Part shown: positions 1-8,424 of the stretch, one piece after another
How positions within the stretch are numbered: position 1 is the first letter of the stretch
Layout of the letters: every line of letters begins with the position of its first letter
Assembly: GCF_018070565.1 (NCBI RefSeq)
Contig: NZ_JAGPXL010000012.1
Location: forward strand, 124,001-188,000
Length of the DNA stretch: 64,000 nt
Origin: Streptomyces sp. B93
GTDB lineage: Bacteria > Actinomycetota > Actinomycetes > Streptomycetales > Streptomycetaceae
Reading direction: 5' to 3'
Made by a program: the position numbers and the translations under genes
Notes under the pieces: generated by a model
Told to the model about the DNA's origin: nothing
Seen by the model: the letters and a program-made list of their open reading frames with translations, nothing else
Database searches by the model: none

Positions 1-1254
1 CGCGAAGCCCTCGGCCTTGTCCAGGACACCGGTCACCAGCGCCTTGAGGCGGTTGGCCTTGTCCTGGTTGATCCGGCCCTTGCCGAGCAGCTTGTCGATC
101 TCGGCGTGGACGTAACCCACACCCTTGTCGATGCGCTCCTGGTCGATGTCCGTGAGGACGACCGGCACCTCGAGGCGGCGCAGGAACAGCAGGGCGAGCT
201 GCGAGGCCATCAGACCCGCGCCGACCACGCCCACCTTGGTGACCGGGCGGGCGAGGTTCTTGTCCGGGGCGCCCGCGGGACGCTTGCCGCGCTTCTGCAC
301 CAGGTTGAACGCGTAGAGCCCGGCGCGCAGTTCACCGCCCATGATGAGGTCGGCCAGCGCCTGGTCCTCGGCGTCGAAGCCCGCCTGGAGGTCGCCGTCC
401 TTGGCGGCGGCGATGATGTCCAGGGCGCGGTAGGCGGCCGGGGCGGCGCCGTGCACCTTGCCGTCGGCGATGAAGCGGCCGGTGGCGACGGCCTGGTCCC
501 AGGCCTGACCGCGGTCGATGACCGGGCGCTCGACCTTGATGTCGCCCTTGAGGACGCTCGCGGTCCACAGCAGCGACTGCTCCAGGAAGTCGGCGCCCTC
601 GAAGATCGCGTCGGCGATCCCGAGGTCGAAGACCTGCTGACCCTTGAGCTGCTTGTTCTGGTTGAGGCTGTTCTCGATGATGACCTTGACGGCGTTCTCG
701 GCGCCGATCAGGTTCGGCAGCAGGGCGCAGCCGCCCCAGCCGGGCACCAGGCCGAGGAAGACCTCGGGCAGCGAGAACGCGGGCACGGCCTTGGACACCG
801 TGCGGTAGGTGCAGTGCAGGCCGACCTCGACGCCGCCGCCCATCGCCGCGCCGTTGTAGTACGCGAACGTCGGTACGGCGAGGGAGGCGAGGCGCTTGAA
901 GACCTCGTGGCCGCCCTTGCCGATGGCGAGCGCGTCCTCGTGCCGCTTCAGCAGCTCGACGCCCTTGAGGTCGGCGCCGACGGCGAAGATGAACGGCTTG
1001 CCGGTGACGCCGACGCCGACGATGTCGCCGTCCGCGGCCTCCTTCTCGACCTGGTCGATGGCGGCGTTGAGGTTCGCCAGCGACTGGGGGCCGAAGGTGG
1101 TCGGCTTGGTGTGGTCGAACCCGTTGTCGAGGGTGATCAGCGCGAACTTGCCCGCGCCGTACGGCAGGTCGAAGTGGCGCACGTGCGCGCTGGTGACGAC
1201 CTCGTCGGGGAACAGCTCGGCCGCGCCCTTCAATAGCTCAGCGGTGGTGCTCAC
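1..1254 (-). CDS. fadB: Fatty-acid oxidation multifunctional enzyme, alpha subunit (enoyl-CoA hydratase / 3-hydroxyacyl-CoA dehydrogenase), 3' end outside window
   Basis: Only the first 418 codons are present; the gene runs off the left edge. The N-terminal half is a crotonase (enoyl-CoA hydratase) domain: a substrate-loop segment FAVGADLKG near residue 85 and an oxyanion-hole segment GAAMGGGVEVGLH near residue 130. Near residues 335-350 a Rossmann dinucleotide motif (VGVVGAGLMASQLA) opens the NAD-binding 3-hydroxyacyl-CoA dehydrogenase domain. Together these hydrate trans-2-enoyl-CoA and oxidise the resulting 3-hydroxyacyl-CoA in the cytoplasm. The GTG start (MSTTAELL) overlaps the thiolase stop as GTGA, which argues for one translationally coupled operon transcribed leftward, thiolase first. 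The missing C-terminal part should carry the rest of the dehydrogenase. The family call is firm; chain-length preference cannot be read. Confidence 0.93.
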   Translation of the reverse strand, partial: MSTTAELLKGAAELFPDEVVTSAHVRHFDLPYGAGKFALITLDNGFDHTKPTTFGPQSLANLNAAIDQVEKEAADGDIVGVGVTGKPFIFAVGADLKGVELLKRHEDALAIGKGGHEVFKRLASLAVPTFAYYNGAAMGGGVEVGLHCTYRTVSKAVPAFSLPEVFLGLVPGWGGCALLPNLIGAENAVKVIIENSLNQNKQLKGQQVFDLGIADAIFEGADFLEQSLLWTASVLKGDIKVERPVIDRGQAWDQAVATGRFIADGKVHGAAPAAYRALDIIAAAKDGDLQAGFDAEDQALADLIMGGELRAGLYAFNLVQKRGKRPAGAPDKNLARPVTKVGVVGAGLMASQLALLFLRRLEVPVVLTDIDQERIDKGVGYVHAEIDKLLGKGRINQDKANRLKALVTGVLDKAEGFA

Positions 1255-2468
1255 TTGTCCCCCTCGAAGTGCGGGTTCTCCCAGATGACGGTCGCGCCCA
1301 TGCCGAAGCCGACGCACATGGTGGTCAGGCCGTAACGGACCTGGGGCTGCTCCTCGAACTGGCGGGCCAGCTGGGTCATCAGCCGGACACCGGAGGAGGC
1401 CAGCGGGTGGCCGAAGGCGATGGCGCCGCCGTACTGGTTGACGCGCTCGTCGTCGTCGGCGATGCCGTAGTGGTCGAGGAGAGCCAGCACCTGCACGGCG
1501 AAGGCCTCGTTGATCTCGAACAGGCCGATCTGGGAGATGTCCAGGCCCGCCTTGGCGAGGGCCTTCTCGGTGGCCGGGATCGGGCCGTAGCCCATGACCT
1601 CGGGCTCGACGCCCGCGAAGGCGTAGGAGACCAGGCGCATCTTGACCGGGAGGTCGTTCTCCCGGGCGAAGTCCTCGCTGGCGATGATGGAGGCGGTGGC
1701 GCCGTCGTTGAGACCGGCCGCGTTGCCGGCGGTGACCCGGCCGTGCACGCGGAACGGCGTCTTGAGCCCGGCCAGGTTCTCCAGCGTCGTGCCCGGGCGC
1801 ATCGGCTCGTCGGCGGTGACCAGGCCCCAGCCGGTCTCGCCGCCCTCCGGGTTGGTACGGCGCACGGAGATCGGCACCAGGTCGGCCTGGATCTTGCCGT
1901 TGGCGTACGCCTTGGCGGCCTTCTCCTGGGAGCGCACGGCGTACTCGTCGGCGCGCAGCTTGGTGATGTGCGGGTAGCGGTCGTGCAGGTTCTCCGCGGT
2001 CATGCCCATGAACAGGGCGGACTCGTCGACCAGCTTCTCGCTGACGAACCGCGGGTTGGGGTCGACGCCCTCGCCCATCGGGTGGCGGCCCATGTGCTCG
2101 ACACCGCCCGCGATGACGGCGTCGTAGGCGCCGAAGGCGATGGAACCGGCCGTCGTCGTCACGGCCGTCAGGGCGCCCGCGCACATCCGGTCGATGGAGT
2201 AGCCGGGGACGGACTGCGGCAGTCCGGCGAGGATGCCCGCGGTGCGGCCGAGGGTGAGGCCCTGGTCGCCGATCTGGGTGGTCGCGGCGATGGCGACCTC
2301 GTCGATCTGCTTCGGGTCGAGGCCGGGGTTGCGGCGCAGCAGCTCCCGGATCGCCTTCACGACGAGGTCGTCGGCGCGGGTCTCGTGGTAGATGCCCTTC
2401 GGGCCCGCCTTGCCGAACGGGGTGCGGACGCCGTCTACGAAGACGACGTCCCTGACGGTACGAGGCAC
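1251..2468 (-). CDS. fadA: Acetyl-CoA C-acyltransferase (thiolase), beta-oxidation beta subunit
   Basis: A 405-residue type II thiolase that cleaves 3-ketoacyl-CoA with CoA to give acetyl-CoA and a shortened acyl-CoA. The catalytic residues are visible: nucleophilic Cys96 in DRMCAGALTA, His354 in AFGHPLASSG, and Cys385 in TMCVGFGMGA, plus the NEAF segment. The GTG at 2468 (MPRTVRDVVFVDG) is preferred over an upstream ATG at 2534 because GGAGGA lies just before it and thiolases normally begin at about this point. It is the first gene of a two-gene operon with the fadB-like gene (4-base overlap). Upstream, on the same strand, are a TAGCAT-like -10 (2533-2538) and a perfect 16-bp palindrome (2513-2528) between the -10 and the start, a plausible repressor site. 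Confidence 0.95.
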   Translation of the reverse strand: MPRTVRDVVFVDGVRTPFGKAGPKGIYHETRADDLVVKAIRELLRRNPGLDPKQIDEVAIAATTQIGDQGLTLGRTAGILAGLPQSVPGYSIDRMCAGALTAVTTTAGSIAFGAYDAVIAGGVEHMGRHPMGEGVDPNPRFVSEKLVDESALFMGMTAENLHDRYPHITKLRADEYAVRSQEKAAKAYANGKIQADLVPISVRRTNPEGGETGWGLVTADEPMRPGTTLENLAGLKTPFRVHGRVTAGNAAGLNDGATASIIASEDFARENDLPVKMRLVSYAFAGVEPEVMGYGPIPATEKALAKAGLDISQIGLFEINEAFAVQVLALLDHYGIADDDERVNQYGGAIAFGHPLASSGVRLMTQLARQFEEQPQVRYGLTTMCVGFGMGATVIWENPHFEGDK

Positions 2469-2512
2469 GATGGCTCTCCTCCAGAGGTGCGGGACGGCAC
2501 TGCTGCGATGCG

Positions 2513-2528
2513 CTGAGCGCGCGCTCAG
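2513..2528. promoter_or_regulatory. 16-bp perfect palindrome at the fadA promoter (candidate operator)
   Basis: CTGAGCGC followed by GCGCTCAG forms a perfect dyad in the leader of the thiolase-fadB operon. On the minus strand it sits directly downstream of a TAGCAT hexamer (2533-2538) and so would cover the transcription start. Position and symmetry fit a TetR/GntR-type repressor operator. The regulator is not identifiable from this window. A GC-rich palindrome of this length could also be chance. Confidence 0.45.
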
Positions 2529-2586
2529 GCCCATGCTACTTGTGGGTAACGTAGCTGCCCAGTCCCCCCGCTCTTAGCGGCGAAGG

Positions 2587-3624
2587 TCACACTTTCGGGG
2601 GAGCCGTCGAACCCCGGGGCGTCAGTACCGGTGTCGGCACCGGATGGGAGCCGTGCGCCCCGCCCATGATCGCACCGAACAGCGTGCGGGCCACCTCCGC
2701 GCCGAACCCGTGCACGTCATGGCTCATCGCGGAGAGCGTCGGATGGGTGAGGCGGCACAGCTGAGAGTCGTCCCAGGCCAGCAGGGAGACGTCGGCGGGC
2801 ACCCGCAGCCCCATCTCGGTGGCGACCGAGAGACCGGCCACCGCCATGATGTCGTTGTCGTAGACGATGGCGGTCGGCCGGTCCCGCGGGGCCGCCGTCA
2901 GCAGGGAGCGCGTCGCCCGCGCTCCCGCGGCACCGGAGAAGTCGGTGGCGACCTGCGAGGCCCCGGCCAGCCCCAGCTCCCGGGCCGCCGTGTCGAAGGC
3001 GGCGGTGCGGATGGCGGTGTGCCCGAGGGCCGCCGCGCCGCCGACCCGGGCGATCCGCCGGTGCCCGAGCGCCGCCAGATAGCGCACCGCCTCGGTGACG
3101 GCGGTGGCGTCGTCGGTCCACACCGAGGTCAGCCCGCCGGTGAGGGACGGGTGCCCGACCGCCACCACCGGCAGCCCCAGCCGCCCGGCGACCGCCACCC
3201 GGGGGTCGTCCGCGCGGAAGTCCACCAGGATCGAGCCGCCGATCTGCCGCGCCTTCCACCACGACTCCAGCAGCCCGGCCTCCTCCTCCACGCTGTTCAC
3301 CAGCCGCAGCAGCAGGGAGCAGGAGTGCTCGATCAGCACGCTCTCCACGCCCGACACGAACTCCATGTAGAAGGGCTCGAGCCCCAGCATCCGCGCCGGA
3401 CGGCACACCGTGAGGCCCACCACGTCCACCCGGGACCCGGCCAGCGACCGCGCGGTGAGGTTCGGCGCCCAGCCCAGCTCCCGCGCGGCCCGGAAGATCC
3501 GGTCCCGGGTCGCCTCGGACAGCCCCGGCTTGTGGTTGAAGGCGAGCGACACGGCACCCTTGGACACGCCGGCGCGCGCGGCGACGTCCTTGATGGTGAC
3601 GCGGGTGGACGGCGTCGATGTCAT
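2587..3624 (-). CDS. LacI-family transcriptional regulator of the beta-mannoside locus
   Basis: A 345-residue repressor of normal LacI length. Residues 8-28 form the LacI helix-turn-helix (VTIKDVAARAGVS then KGAVSLAFN), followed by the hinge helix segment (TARSLAGSR) and a periplasmic-binding-protein-like effector domain ending near residue 335. The ATG overlaps the beta-mannosidase TGA as ATGA, so it is the second gene of a mannosidase-regulator operon transcribed leftward. By context it should repress this operon and the divergent transporter operon until a mannose-containing sugar binds. Two similar CCGG-centred sites at 6009-6020 and 6066-6077 are its likely operators. The family is certain; the effector is inferred from neighbours only. 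Confidence 0.93.
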   Translation of the reverse strand: MTSTPSTRVTIKDVAARAGVSKGAVSLAFNHKPGLSEATRDRIFRAARELGWAPNLTARSLAGSRVDVVGLTVCRPARMLGLEPFYMEFVSGVESVLIEHSCSLLLRLVNSVEEEAGLLESWWKARQIGGSILVDFRADDPRVAVAGRLGLPVVAVGHPSLTGGLTSVWTDDATAVTEAVRYLAALGHRRIARVGGAAALGHTAIRTAAFDTAARELGLAGASQVATDFSGAAGARATRSLLTAAPRDRPTAIVYDNDIMAVAGLSVATEMGLRVPADVSLLAWDDSQLCRLTHPTLSAMSHDVHGFGAEVARTLFGAIMGGAHGSHPVPTPVLTPRGSTAPPKV

Positions 3625-5999
3625 CGAGTGGGCTCCACGCAGTACAGGGCCGACCGGGCGGCGGCCGCGTCCGGAGTCTTCCAGCCGGTGACCTGGATGG
3701 TCACCCGTTCGCCGGGAAGCAGCGTCACCAGCCCGCGATCGGCCCGCGCGCCCGGCTCCAGCCGGTCCGCCTGGAGCAGCAGGTCCCGTACGAGGGTGTG
3801 CGCCCGCACCGTGACCCCGCCCGGCGCCAGCGTCACGTCGAACTCCGGCCGGGGGTACGGGATCTCCCGGTCCGGCGCCGGGAAGTGCAGCGCCCGCAGC
3901 TCCCCGGCGTCCGCGACCAGGAACTCCTTGGCCCCGTCGGGCACCACCTCCGCGGGCACCGGCACCCGCGTCACCGCCCGCCGCCCGGCCGTGAACTCCA
4001 CGCGCGCCGCGCCCAGCACCGGGCCCGCCACGGACACCCGGCGCAGCAGCACCGCCTGGCTCCAGCCGCTCGCCGCCTGGTTGACGGCGACCAGCGTCAG
4101 CCCGCCGTCCTCCTCCCGCAGCGTCAGCAGCCGGTCGGCGTACAGCCGTCGCAGCTCGTGGTAGAGCGGCTTCTCCCGCCCGTCGCCGTCGATCGCGGCC
4201 CACGAGGTCACCGGCCAGCAGTCGTTGAGCTGCCAGACGATCGTGCCCGCGCACACCGGCCAGTGCGACCGCCAGTGCTCGATCCCGGCGGCGACCGCCC
4301 GCGCCTGGTTGACCTGGGTGAGGTAGTGCCAGCGGTCGAAGTCGCCCTCGGGGAAGGCGAAGTGCCGCTCCAGACCGCGCCGCAGCTTGCCGTTGCCGTC
4401 GTCGGCCTTCTGGTGGTGCAGCATGCCGGGGGAGTCCGGCGCCAGCGCCTCGCCCGGCAGCGCGCGCCGCAGGGTGGCGTACGCGGGCGGCGCCTGCCAG
4501 CCGAACTCGGCCACGAAGCGGGGCACGTCGCGCCGGTAGCCGTCGTAGTCGACGCGGTTCCACACCTCCCAGGAGTGGTGCGTGCCGTGCGCCGGATCGT
4601 TCGGGTGGTGCCGCCAGGACCCGGACCAGGGGCTGCCCGCCGTGTAGGGGCGGGTCGGGTCGAGTTCGGCGACCACGCGCGGCAGCAGCCCCAGGTAGTA
4701 CCCCTCGCCCCAGGAGTCCCCGGCCAGCCGCGGCTCCCAGCCCCAGTCCCGGAAGCCCCACAGGTTCTCGTTGTTGCCGTTCCACAGCACCAGCGACGGG
4801 TGCGGCATCAGCCGTACGACGTTCTCCCGTGCCTCGGCCTCCACCTCGCCGCGCAGCGGCTGCTCCTCCGGGTAGGCGGCGCAGGCGAACGGGAAGTCCT
4901 GCCAGACCAGCAGGCCCAGCTCGTCGCAGGCGGTGTAGAAGTCCTCGCTCTCGTAGATCCCGCCGCCCCACACCCGGACGAGGTCCACGCCCGCGTCGGC
5001 CGCCTGGGTGAGCCGGCGGCGGTACCGCTCGGCCGTGACCCGGGAGGGGAAGACGTCGTCCGGGATCCAGTTGACGCCCCGCGCGAACAGCCGCTCCCCG
5101 TTGACGACCAGGGTGAACCCGGTGCCGTGCGCGTCGGCGGAGGTGTCCAGCCCGACGGTGCGGAACCCGATCCGGCGCCGCCACCCATCGAGCGCCTCGG
5201 TGCCGTGCGCCAGCGTCACCTCGACGTCGTACAACGCCTGTTCGCCGTACCCGCGCGGCCACCACAGCTCGGCGCCGGGCACGTCCAGGCGTACGACGCC
5301 CTCCGTGCCGTCGATCCGTCCGCGCGCCCGGACGTCCCCGATCCGGGCCTCGACGGTCAGCTCGGCCTCCACTCGGCTGCGTTCGACGTCGACGCGCAGC
5401 TCGACGCGGCCGGTGCCGTCCTCGACGGTGACCAGCGGGCGGACCCGGGCGATCCGGGCCGTCGACCACTGCTCCAGGCGCACCGGCCGCCAGATCCCGG
5501 CCGTCACCAGGGTCGGGCCCCAGTCCCAGCCGAAGGAGCAGGCCATCTTGCGGATGTACTGGTAGGGCTCGGCGTAGGCGCCGGGCCGCTCGCCCAGCCG
5601 CCCGCGCACCGCCTCCGCCTCGGCGTACGCGGAGGCGAACCGCACGGTGAGCAGCCCCTCGAGACCGGTCACGTCGAAGCGGTACGAGCGGTGCATGTTC
5701 CGCACCCGGCCCAGCACCCGGCCGTCCAGCAGGATCTCGGCGGCGGTGTCGAGGCCGTCGAAGACCAGGTCGGTCTGTTCGTGCCCGGCCCCGGCCCGCA
5801 GCCGCCGCTCGTACGTCCACTCCCGGCGTCCCACCCAGGCCACCTCGGCCTCGTCGGCGCCGAGGAACGGGTCCGGGATGAGCCCGGCCGCCAGCAGATC
5901 GGTGTGCACACAGCCCGGCACGGTGGCCGGGAGCACCGCGCCCGCGTCGTCGGGGTGTCGCAGGATCCATCCCTCGGTGAGCGGTGTGGCCTGAAGCAT
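3621..5999 (-). CDS. Beta-mannosidase, glycoside hydrolase family 2
   Basis: A 792-residue GH2 enzyme without a signal peptide, so probably cytoplasmic, hydrolysing terminal beta-D-mannose from imported manno-oligosaccharides. The architecture is an N-terminal sugar-binding jelly-roll, an immunoglobulin-like domain and a TIM barrel. The predicted acid/base is Glu411 in WNGNNEN, and the nucleophile is Glu498 in VAEFGWQ; both are typical of the beta-mannosidase subgroup rather than beta-galactosidases. It starts with ATG (MLQATPLTEGW), with GGAGCG just upstream. It is first in an operon with the LacI-type gene and diverges from the sugar ABC importer, so substrate uptake and hydrolysis are probably co-regulated. 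beta-Mannosidase is the best call; another GH2 specificity is possible but less likely. Confidence 0.9.
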   Translation of the reverse strand: MLQATPLTEGWILRHPDDAGAVLPATVPGCVHTDLLAAGLIPDPFLGADEAEVAWVGRREWTYERRLRAGAGHEQTDLVFDGLDTAAEILLDGRVLGRVRNMHRSYRFDVTGLEGLLTVRFASAYAEAEAVRGRLGERPGAYAEPYQYIRKMACSFGWDWGPTLVTAGIWRPVRLEQWSTARIARVRPLVTVEDGTGRVELRVDVERSRVEAELTVEARIGDVRARGRIDGTEGVVRLDVPGAELWWPRGYGEQALYDVEVTLAHGTEALDGWRRRIGFRTVGLDTSADAHGTGFTLVVNGERLFARGVNWIPDDVFPSRVTAERYRRRLTQAADAGVDLVRVWGGGIYESEDFYTACDELGLLVWQDFPFACAAYPEEQPLRGEVEAEARENVVRLMPHPSLVLWNGNNENLWGFRDWGWEPRLAGDSWGEGYYLGLLPRVVAELDPTRPYTAGSPWSGSWRHHPNDPAHGTHHSWEVWNRVDYDGYRRDVPRFVAEFGWQAPPAYATLRRALPGEALAPDSPGMLHHQKADDGNGKLRRGLERHFAFPEGDFDRWHYLTQVNQARAVAAGIEHWRSHWPVCAGTIVWQLNDCWPVTSWAAIDGDGREKPLYHELRRLYADRLLTLREEDGGLTLVAVNQAASGWSQAVLLRRVSVAGPVLGAARVEFTAGRRAVTRVPVPAEVVPDGAKEFLVADAGELRALHFPAPDREIPYPRPEFDVTLAPGGVTVRAHTLVRDLLLQADRLEPGARADRGLVTLLPGERVTIQVTGWKTPDAAAARSALYCVEPTR

Positions 6000-6008
6000 G
6001 AGCGCTCC

Positions 6009-6020
6009 TTAACCGGTCTA
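6009..6020. promoter_or_regulatory. Candidate LacI-type operator 1 in the divergent promoter region
   Basis: TTAACCGGTCTA is an imperfect dyad centred on CCGG, 10-21 bases upstream of the beta-mannosidase start. Its core (A-CCGG-T) is repeated 57 bp away at 6066-6077. LacI-family operators usually have a central CG with AT-rich flanks, which this fits. Assignment to the adjacent regulator is an inference from position and duplication. Confidence 0.5.
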
Positions 6021-6065
6021 TGGGCGAGCCTCGAAACATTTCTGCAACCTTGGCGGGATTGGGAC

Positions 6066-6077
6066 TTTACCGGTTCA
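6066..6077. promoter_or_regulatory. Candidate LacI-type operator 2 in the divergent promoter region
   Basis: TTTACCGGTTCA shares the ACCGGT core with the site at 6009-6020 and lies about 75 bases before the sugar-binding-protein start. Two copies in a 150-bp divergent intergenic region, one near each gene, suggest control of both operons by one repressor. Confidence 0.5.
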
Positions 6078-6151
6078 GTGACGGCCTGTCAGAGTGCCGA
6101 ACCAGCCAACTCAGCACGTGCTCGTCCGTCCCACGAACGGAGCTGATGCAC

Positions 6152-7468
6152 ATGAACCGCCGCACGATCCTGGCCACCGCCGCCACCACGGCCGCGCTGC
6201 TGCTCGCCGCCTGTACCGGTACAGCGGGCGACTCGGAGGGCGCCGACGCCGAGGCGCCCGACGACCCGAAGAAGGTCAGCGGCACCATCACCGTGCTCAC
6301 CCACCGGACCGACCTGGTGCAGGACGGGACGCTGGAGAAGTACGCCGCGGACTTCAACAGGACCTATCCCAAGGTGAAGGTGAAGTTCGACGGCATCACC
6401 GACTACGAGGGCGAAGTCAAGATCCGTATGAACACGGAGAACTACGGCGATGTCCTCATGATCCCCGGCGTGATCGAGAAGAAGGACTACCCGAAGTTCT
6501 TCGCCTCCCTCGGCACCCAGGAGGAGCGCGGCGCGAAGTACCGCTTCACCGACTACAGCACCGTCGACGGGAAGGTGTACGGCCAGAGCCCGCTCGGAGC
6601 GGTCCCCGGCTTCGTCTACAACAAGCGGGTGTGGAGCGAGGCCGGGATCACCGACTGGCCCGCCACACCAACCGAGTTCCTCGACGACCTGAAGGCGATC
6701 AGGTCCGGGACCGACGCGATCCCGTACTACACCAACTTCAAGGACATGTGGCCGCTCAGCCAGTGGACCCAGGTCAACGGCTCGGTCAGCTGCGACGAGC
6801 AGGCCACCACCAGGCTCGCCGAGGGCGACCCCTGGGCCGAGGGCGCCGACCTGCGCACCGCCGACACCCTGCTCCACGACATCGTCCACGAAGGGCTCGT
6901 CGAGAAGGACCCGACGACCACCAACTGGGAGGCGTCCAAGCCCCGGCTGGCCAAGGGTGAGATCGCCACCATGTGGCTCGGCTCCTGGGCGGTCATCCAG
7001 ATGCGGGGCGCCGCGGAGCAGGCGGGCACCGACCCCGACGACATCGGGTTCATGCCCTTCCCCGTCCAGCACGACGGCACGTTCTGCGCGGTGACGCTCC
7101 CCGACTACCAGCAGGCCGTCAACGTCCACTCCGAGCACAAGGCCGCCGCCCGCGCCTGGATCGACTGGTTCACCGACGAGTCCGGCTACGCGGCGGACAA
7201 CCTGGCGCTGAACCCGCTCAAGGACGCCCCGCTGCCCGACGTCCTCAAGGACTACGAGGAGAACGGCGTGAAGCTCCTCGACCTCGATGACACCAAGGGC
7301 GCCGAGGTGAAGTCCATCGACAACCAGTCCGAGGTCGGCATCAACAAGCCCGACTACCGCCAGGACCTCGTCGACCTCGCCCGCGGCGCCACCAAGGGCA
7401 GCCTGGACGACTTCCTCGGACGTCTCAGCGAGAAGTGGACCGAGACCCAAGCGGCCCTGGGGTCCTGA
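6152..7468 (+). CDS. Sugar-binding lipoprotein of an ABC importer (probable manno-oligosaccharide)
   Basis: A 438-residue family-1 extracellular solute-binding protein. The N-terminus has two arginines, a hydrophobic stretch and a lipobox LLLAAC with the lipidated cysteine at residue 21, so the mature protein is anchored on the outer face of the membrane. The ATG at 6152 is preferred over one two codons earlier because GGAG at 6139-6142 is then 9 bases away. The stop overlaps the next start (TGATG at 7466-7470), so it is coupled to the permease genes. It diverges from the beta-mannosidase operon, with operator-like sites between, which points to beta-mannosides as ligand. The ligand itself cannot be read from the sequence. 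Confidence 0.92.
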   Translation: MNRRTILATAATTAALLLAACTGTAGDSEGADAEAPDDPKKVSGTITVLTHRTDLVQDGTLEKYAADFNRTYPKVKVKFDGITDYEGEVKIRMNTENYGDVLMIPGVIEKKDYPKFFASLGTQEERGAKYRFTDYSTVDGKVYGQSPLGAVPGFVYNKRVWSEAGITDWPATPTEFLDDLKAIRSGTDAIPYYTNFKDMWPLSQWTQVNGSVSCDEQATTRLAEGDPWAEGADLRTADTLLHDIVHEGLVEKDPTTTNWEASKPRLAKGEIATMWLGSWAVIQMRGAAEQAGTDPDDIGFMPFPVQHDGTFCAVTLPDYQQAVNVHSEHKAAARAWIDWFTDESGYAADNLALNPLKDAPLPDVLKDYEENGVKLLDLDDTKGAEVKSIDNQSEVGINKPDYRQDLVDLARGATKGSLDDFLGRLSEKWTETQAALGS

Positions 7469-8424
7469 TGACGGAGACGACCCGCGAGGCGGCCGTCGCG
7501 ACCGGTGCGGAGGCGGCGGCACACCCCGCCCCCGTACCGGCACCGGCCCCGCGCCCGGCCCGTCTGAGGCGCGGGGTCACCCCCTGGCTGTTCCTGCTGG
7601 CCCCGCTCACCCTGCTGATCGTCTTCACCTACGCGCCGATCGCCAACATGGTGGCGTACAGCTTCACGGACTGGGACGGCGTCAGCCCCGAGCTGCACTA
7701 CACCGGGACCGAGAACTACACCGAACTCTTCACCCGCCCCGACCTGTTCGAGGTCTTCTGGGTCAGCGGCTACTACCTGGCCGCCTCCGTCGTCCAGATC
7801 GTGGCCGCGCTCTACTTCGCGACGATCCTCAGCTTCAACGTCCGCTTCCGGAACTTCTTCAAGGGCGTGCTGTTCTTCCCGTACCTGATCAACGGGGTCG
7901 CGATCGGATTCGTCTTCCTCTACTTCTTCCAGGACGGCGGCACCCTCGACTCCGTACTGGGCCTGCTCGGCGTGGAGACCGACCGCGCCTGGCTCGGCAC
8001 CCCGGAGTCGGCGAACACCTCACTGGCCGCCGTCTCCGTCTGGCGCTACCTGGGCCTGAACTTCGTGCTCTTCCTCGGCGCGATCCAGTCCATCCCGGGG
8101 GAGCTGTACGAGGCGGCCGAACTGGACGGGGCCAGCCGCTGGCACCAGTTCCGGTACATCATCGCGCCGGGCATCAGGCCGGTGCTGTCCCTGGCCGTGA
8201 TCCTGTCCGTCTCCGGGTCCCTCGCCGTCTTCGAGATCCCGTACATCATGACCGGCGGGGCGACCGGCACCGAGACCTTCGTGATCCAGACCGTGAAGCT
8301 GGCCTTCCAGTTCAACAAGACCGGGCTCGCCTCCGCGGCGGCGGTCGTGCTGCTGCTCATCGTGCTGGCCGTGACCTGGGTGCAACGGCGTCTCGTCCCC
8401 GACGACAAGGTGGATCTCGCATGA
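7468..8424 (+). CDS. ABC sugar transporter permease (MalF-like)
   Basis: A 318-residue inner-membrane permease. After a Pro/Ala-rich cytoplasmic N-terminus there are about six hydrophobic segments. The ATPase-docking EAA loop is clear (EAAELDGASRWHQFRYI) about 85 residues from the C-terminus. The start overlaps the binding-protein stop, and the end overlaps the next gene as ATGA. It should form the heterodimeric channel with the following permease. No ATPase gene is present in the operon. In Streptomyces several sugar importers of this type share the ATPase MsiK, and that arrangement is likely here. Confidence 0.93.
   Translation: MTETTREAAVATGAEAAAHPAPVPAPAPRPARLRRGVTPWLFLLAPLTLLIVFTYAPIANMVAYSFTDWDGVSPELHYTGTENYTELFTRPDLFEVFWVSGYYLAASVVQIVAALYFATILSFNVRFRNFFKGVLFFPYLINGVAIGFVFLYFFQDGGTLDSVLGLLGVETDRAWLGTPESANTSLAAVSVWRYLGLNFVLFLGAIQSIPGELYEAAELDGASRWHQFRYIIAPGIRPVLSLAVILSVSGSLAVFEIPYIMTGGATGTETFVIQTVKLAFQFNKTGLASAAAVVLLLIVLAVTWVQRRLVPDDKVDLA

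Noticed and set aside
3618-6146. A very long open frame antisense to the beta-mannosidase (over 800 codons)
   Set aside because: It is a by-product of high third-position GC. Its translation is Arg/Pro/Gly/Val-rich low complexity without domains, while the opposite strand encodes a complete GH2 enzyme.
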